A DNA stretch of 64,000 nt, taken from assembly GCA_905182995.1 (NCBI GenBank), contig CAJJDP010000043.1, positions 372,001 through 436,000 of the forward strand, written 5' to 3'. Below, piece after piece: positions 60,529 through 64,000 of this stretch. Under the pieces are notes generated by a model. The model saw only the letters and a program-made list of their open reading frames with translations. It searched no databases and was not told where the DNA came from. The stretch comes from Paramecium octaurelia. Lineage: Eukaryota > Ciliophora > Oligohymenophorea > Peniculida > Parameciidae. Each line of letters opens with the position of its first letter. The stretch's first letter is position 1. Both the position numbers and the translations under genes were made by a program.

Positions 60529-62566
60529 TCAAAAATCAATCATTTTCTCTATAGTATGGCATTGGACCACCAACATCGCCATCAAATCACTATGTTAATT
60601 AGTTTATTATTAACATCTCATTGGCATTACATCACTTTCTAAATTTTCTAATAAATCCACGTCAGAATTCGTCTTTATTGAACTATTATGTGAAACACAT
60701 TATTTTATCTTCATATTATTTCCAAATTGCTATAAAATTTTCATCTTCTACTGGATAGTGGTCTTCTTATTATTTAAGTCTTTTTATAGAACCTTAATTG
60801 ATATTGGGATGTCACCCTATTGTTTCTATAACAGATCATTAGTGTACAAAGTCATTTGTCCTAAATACAAAGCTTCATCTGTGATTAAACTCTAATGTAT
60901 TATAAATAATAATTACAATAATTTTATTTTACTCTTATTATTATTATAATAATTCATTATTTTATTATTATAACAGTTTGGAATCATTTTAATTTTATAA
61001 AGAGGCCTGTAAAACTTCGCATTTCTCCTATAATTTTAAAATTTATTATTAATATCCTTTACATTCTGCTTCGTATTATTATTAAATTTTCTTAAATTAA
61101 CAATTATCATTGATAATAGAATTTAACTATTGACATTACTTGTTATTCTCTTAAAGCAAATCAAAGTATTTTTGTTCTACTTACTTTAACTATTCAATCT
61201 TAGTTTTAAGTAAATCATTTTCTTAAAGTAATGAAGAATTTTATTGAATCACATTGTCTAAATTTTTACTTATTTCTAAAATTCTTGAATTTAATTCTTA
61301 ATAACATCCTTAATTCTATAAATTCTTCTAAAGTTCATTAATTTACTTATTTTTTTCATTTAATTGATCTTAAAACTCTTAGATAGCAAAGTTCTGTTTA
61401 TCTTAAGATTATAATTCAAAAATCTTTTCCATCAATTATCTATTGATAAATGTCTATTCTTCCAATAATCTGAGATTGTTTTATGAATCACTATCTATTT
61501 GAGTTTTTCTAATATTTCTGCAATAAGGAGACTTTGATTTAGAACTCATTTAGGTCATAAATCTGTCATCATTCGTCTTATAATTAGATTAATTAATAAG
61601 TGAACTATTGTTCTCATTGGTTTCATAATTTGATAAATTAACACCAAAAGAACTCTTTAGAAATTGTTATTGATTCATATTATCTTTTAATGTTTTTATC
61701 TACTTATTCAACTTATCAACTTAGTTTGTTAATACATTTTAATTACTTTAAGATTGTAATTAATTGATTATCTCTTAAACTAGATTTTGAGTATCATAGA
61801 CCATTTTTTATAACTATATTTAACCTTTAAAAGTCAATTAATCCATATTTTAATTCTCCAATTAGGATTTCAAATATTCAATTTGTTATTCATAGTGATA
61901 ATTATCATTGCCTCTAAATGTCTCTGAATTATTATTTAGTTCTTATAAAAGTAAATATATAAAATATTTTAAGGTAATTAAGTCAGTGCATCTGTAGAAA
62001 TCAAAGCATTCATTTGAGAATTCTTAACAAAAACATTTAATTTTTGCCAATGATGGGGCACATTCATCTTGATTTTAATCTTTTACTAATTTAAATTGTC
62101 TCAATCTTTTAGTAAGAGTTTATATTTTCTGAATACAATTATAATTTAATCTTGTTTGATGATTCGCAACGCTATGAACAGAGTATTTATCTTAGTTGAT
62201 AGATTACTCTGTTTTTATTGGTGACTACTCAATTTTACTGATATTTTCTAATCTTTTATTGATGATTGTCTCGTAATAGCTTTGAGTGTCAATTTGCTTA
62301 TTAGATCCATATTTCTTGCATTACTTATGAGTATTAAAGGGAGATAGATTAGCTGTAGTTTTAGAAGCAGTAGTTGATCTGTTTTCACTTGCGTGATGAC
62401 TATTAAGATTTTTCACTCTCATTTCCAATCCTTACACTTTACTTTATAAATAATTGGCGCATTGTTAGAATTCTGGGCAATTACTAATGATTGCAAATGG
62501 TTATCTATTAACTTTTGCACTTCCCTTTCTTGAATGACATGAATTTGGTGTTTGAAAAGGTTTCAT
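60529..62566 (-). CDS. Large Gln-rich coiled-coil protein
   Basis: Start ATG 62564-62566, stop 60529-60531; a single 25-nt intron (60892-60916) gives 2013 nt, 670 residues. The N-terminal 150 residues are polar with scattered Cys. From about residue 200 to 560 the protein is a near-continuous coiled coil, with many Gln coded by TAA (for example IQELNEKNKQINELQKNLQN-like heptads). The C-terminus turns acidic (DVDLLENLESDVMPM). No known domain; candidates are basal-body or cortical structural proteins, by composition only. Confidence 0.75.
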
Positions 62567-63329
62567 CGATTTTCGATTTTAAATTATTTGTTTTTTATTT
62601 TAACAGAATATAATTGTGAAAAATTAAATTAATATTATTGCACGTTTAAAAAAACCCAAAAATAATTAGATAATTGATTAATTATAAATTACTTTAACTA
62701 TGAAGAAGCCTCTATCAAATTCTATTCTATACTCATTTCATACATGCTGAATCACATTTATTGTGTAGATTAGTACAATAATTGTCAACTACAACAATGA
62801 AATCAGCTTTTTTATAATTGATGTAGAATTCCTCAATTTTAACAGAAATAAAAAATGATGTTAATTTTTATTAGGATGAGAAAATCTACTTCATTCTTTT
62901 AATGAATACTTATCATTTTAACAAACCCTATAAATGATGGTAAGTAAATAAAAACCTCAAAAATTGTGTCTGATCAAAATCTGAAAATAGTTTTCCTATT
63001 ATCATAATCAATTTTCATTTAGTCAAATATATTTTTATTTGAGAATCATTAACAAGCATCAATATATTCAAATGGAAAAAGTTGCCCTTGATATTAATAC
63101 ATATACGGGGTTGAAAATAAATATTATAAAATGATATAAAAAATATTATGCTGAATGGAGGAGTATAAACCTTAAATTCATATATAAAACTATGGATATT
63201 AATACATGCTTGATTCAATTATTGGTACAAGAATTGAAATTTTAATACGATCTTATGAATGGTATTCTTAAATGTCAATGTATTTCAAATTCATAACATG
63301 AAATCCGAAATCCGCATATTATATAAGAT
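62567..63329. other. Region without a clear gene
   Basis: About 760 bp of AT-rich sequence. A minus-strand frame of 67 codons (63218 to 63015, ending at TGA) is hydrophobic and may be chance. No repeat or RNA gene found. Confidence 0.45.
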
Positions 63330-63721
63330 AAAGCAGAATATTTAAGACATGCAAGCCTTTCTTCTATATCCTATAAGAAATGAAAGGTTATCCTAATGCA
63401 AGCTCTATAGTAAAAATTTGAAATTGTATTGCTTTTGCCTTTTTATTTAACTAATGTTAAGTTGGATGATCAATCTCAGATTATAAATTTGATTTTACTC
63501 TTAGAATCATAATTTGAAGGAGTTTGCACGTTTGTATAATCAAGAGTAGGCTATGAATCTGAGTGAATAAAAGTGTATTAGACTATTGGGTTCAGAGTGG
63601 TTAAAAGAAAAAGATATATGCATCATTTTCTAATGCTTTATCAGATATTGAAGGTTTGGTTAGAGTCATTGATAATAGAAAATCGAATTCTATATATGAA
63701 ATGATAATCTCTTCGAAGTGA
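63330..63721 (+). CDS. Probable gene, exon structure unresolved
   Basis: Protein-like stretches on the plus strand occur in different frames: VKLDDQSQIINLILLLESQF (about 63455), KCIRLLGSEWLKEKD (about 63570) and NALSDIEGLVRVIDNRKSNS ending at TGA 63719-63721. Their order and spacing suggest one gene with several short introns. I could not find a splice plan or a start codon with confidence. No known family. Confidence 0.35.
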
Positions 63722-63836
63722 GAATGCAATAATATAAAGAGTATACCCGAATTGTGATATATTAATGGGCGGGCAAACGATGCGCCACTTATTTATAAAT
63801 TGTTATTTTTTATAATTCTTCTTAATAATAAAATAA

Positions 63837-64000
63837 ATGAATAATTGTTTGTTAACACCAAAGATTAAGCAACAAAAATGCCCTGAAGCTCCTAGAAAAT
63901 AGTTAAACTTTACTAGAATAGATGATCAATCTATTAGATCTGTTTGCCGCATACTTTTTGTTGAAGAAACAAAACCAGAAATAATTCTAACCTAAACTGC
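63837..64000 (+). CDS. 5' end of a gene running off the window
   Basis: ATG 63837 opens a frame of 54 codons to the edge without TGA (MNNCLLTPKIKQQKCPEAPR, then QSIRSVCRILFVEETKP). CPEAPRKQ followed by basic and hydrophobic residues resembles the N-terminus of plant cyclin-dependent-kinase inhibitors of the SIAMESE type (CPPAPRK), but that is a weak, short match. Function open. Confidence 0.5.

Overview
The window is macronuclear DNA of a ciliate, almost certainly Paramecium and probably of the P. aurelia group. It is very AT-rich. Genes stay open only if TAA and TAG are read as glutamine and TGA is the sole stop. Almost every gene carries introns of 18 to 33 nt with GT..AG ends. Genes are packed on both strands with gaps of tens to hundreds of bases. 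A trichocyst matrix protein gene and a CFAP43 gene fit a ciliated, trichocyst-bearing cell. A standard-code reading destroys essentially every gene, so all calls here use the ciliate code. Where a complete intron list is given, the spliced length is a multiple of three.

Layout. 1-9.5 kb: a Gly-rich membrane protein running off the left edge, a mitochondrial carrier, a coiled-coil protein, tRNA-Lys(CUU), importin alpha, an Air/ZCCHC7-like zinc-knuckle protein and a small unknown gene. 9.5-16 kb: CFAP43 and an organellar Obg GTPase. 16-26.7 kb: a 1351-aa type I membrane protein and two tandem secreted paralogues. 26.7-35.7 kb: a small unknown gene, a cyclic-nucleotide-binding protein, a five-intron unknown, a bZIP-like protein, a HAD-like phosphatase and a USP deubiquitinase. 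35.7-43.5 kb: a RAP/FASTK-like protein, a coiled-coil protein, a Qa-SNARE and an SNF1-like kinase. 43.5-50 kb: a small unknown, a poly-Q membrane protein and a ULK-like kinase. 50-54 kb: a trichocyst matrix protein, pterin-4a-carbinolamine dehydratase and a Cache-type receptor. 55-64 kb: a C2H2 zinc-finger protein, a SAM-FHA-FHA protein touching a Rac-like GTPase, PP4 regulatory subunit 3, a large coiled-coil protein and the start of one more gene.

The assembly is locally wrong. Four single N characters (19083, 22927, 41563, 45633) are each flanked by perfect 1.41-1.48 kb direct repeats, so the same sequence is written twice. Collapsing each pair restores intact genes, and for the 16.3-21.8 kb gene the arithmetic is exact.

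No operon-like pathway grouping is visible; neighbours are functionally unrelated housekeeping, cytoskeletal and signalling genes, as is usual for Paramecium. The main curiosities are extreme gene packing (a 4-nt ATGA overlap, interlocked stop codons in TCATGA, divergent start codons 16 and 37 bp apart), a possible fusion of the SAM-FHA-FHA gene to the Rac gene, a SNARE lacking its zero-layer glutamine, and a ULK-like kinase with DYG in place of DFG.
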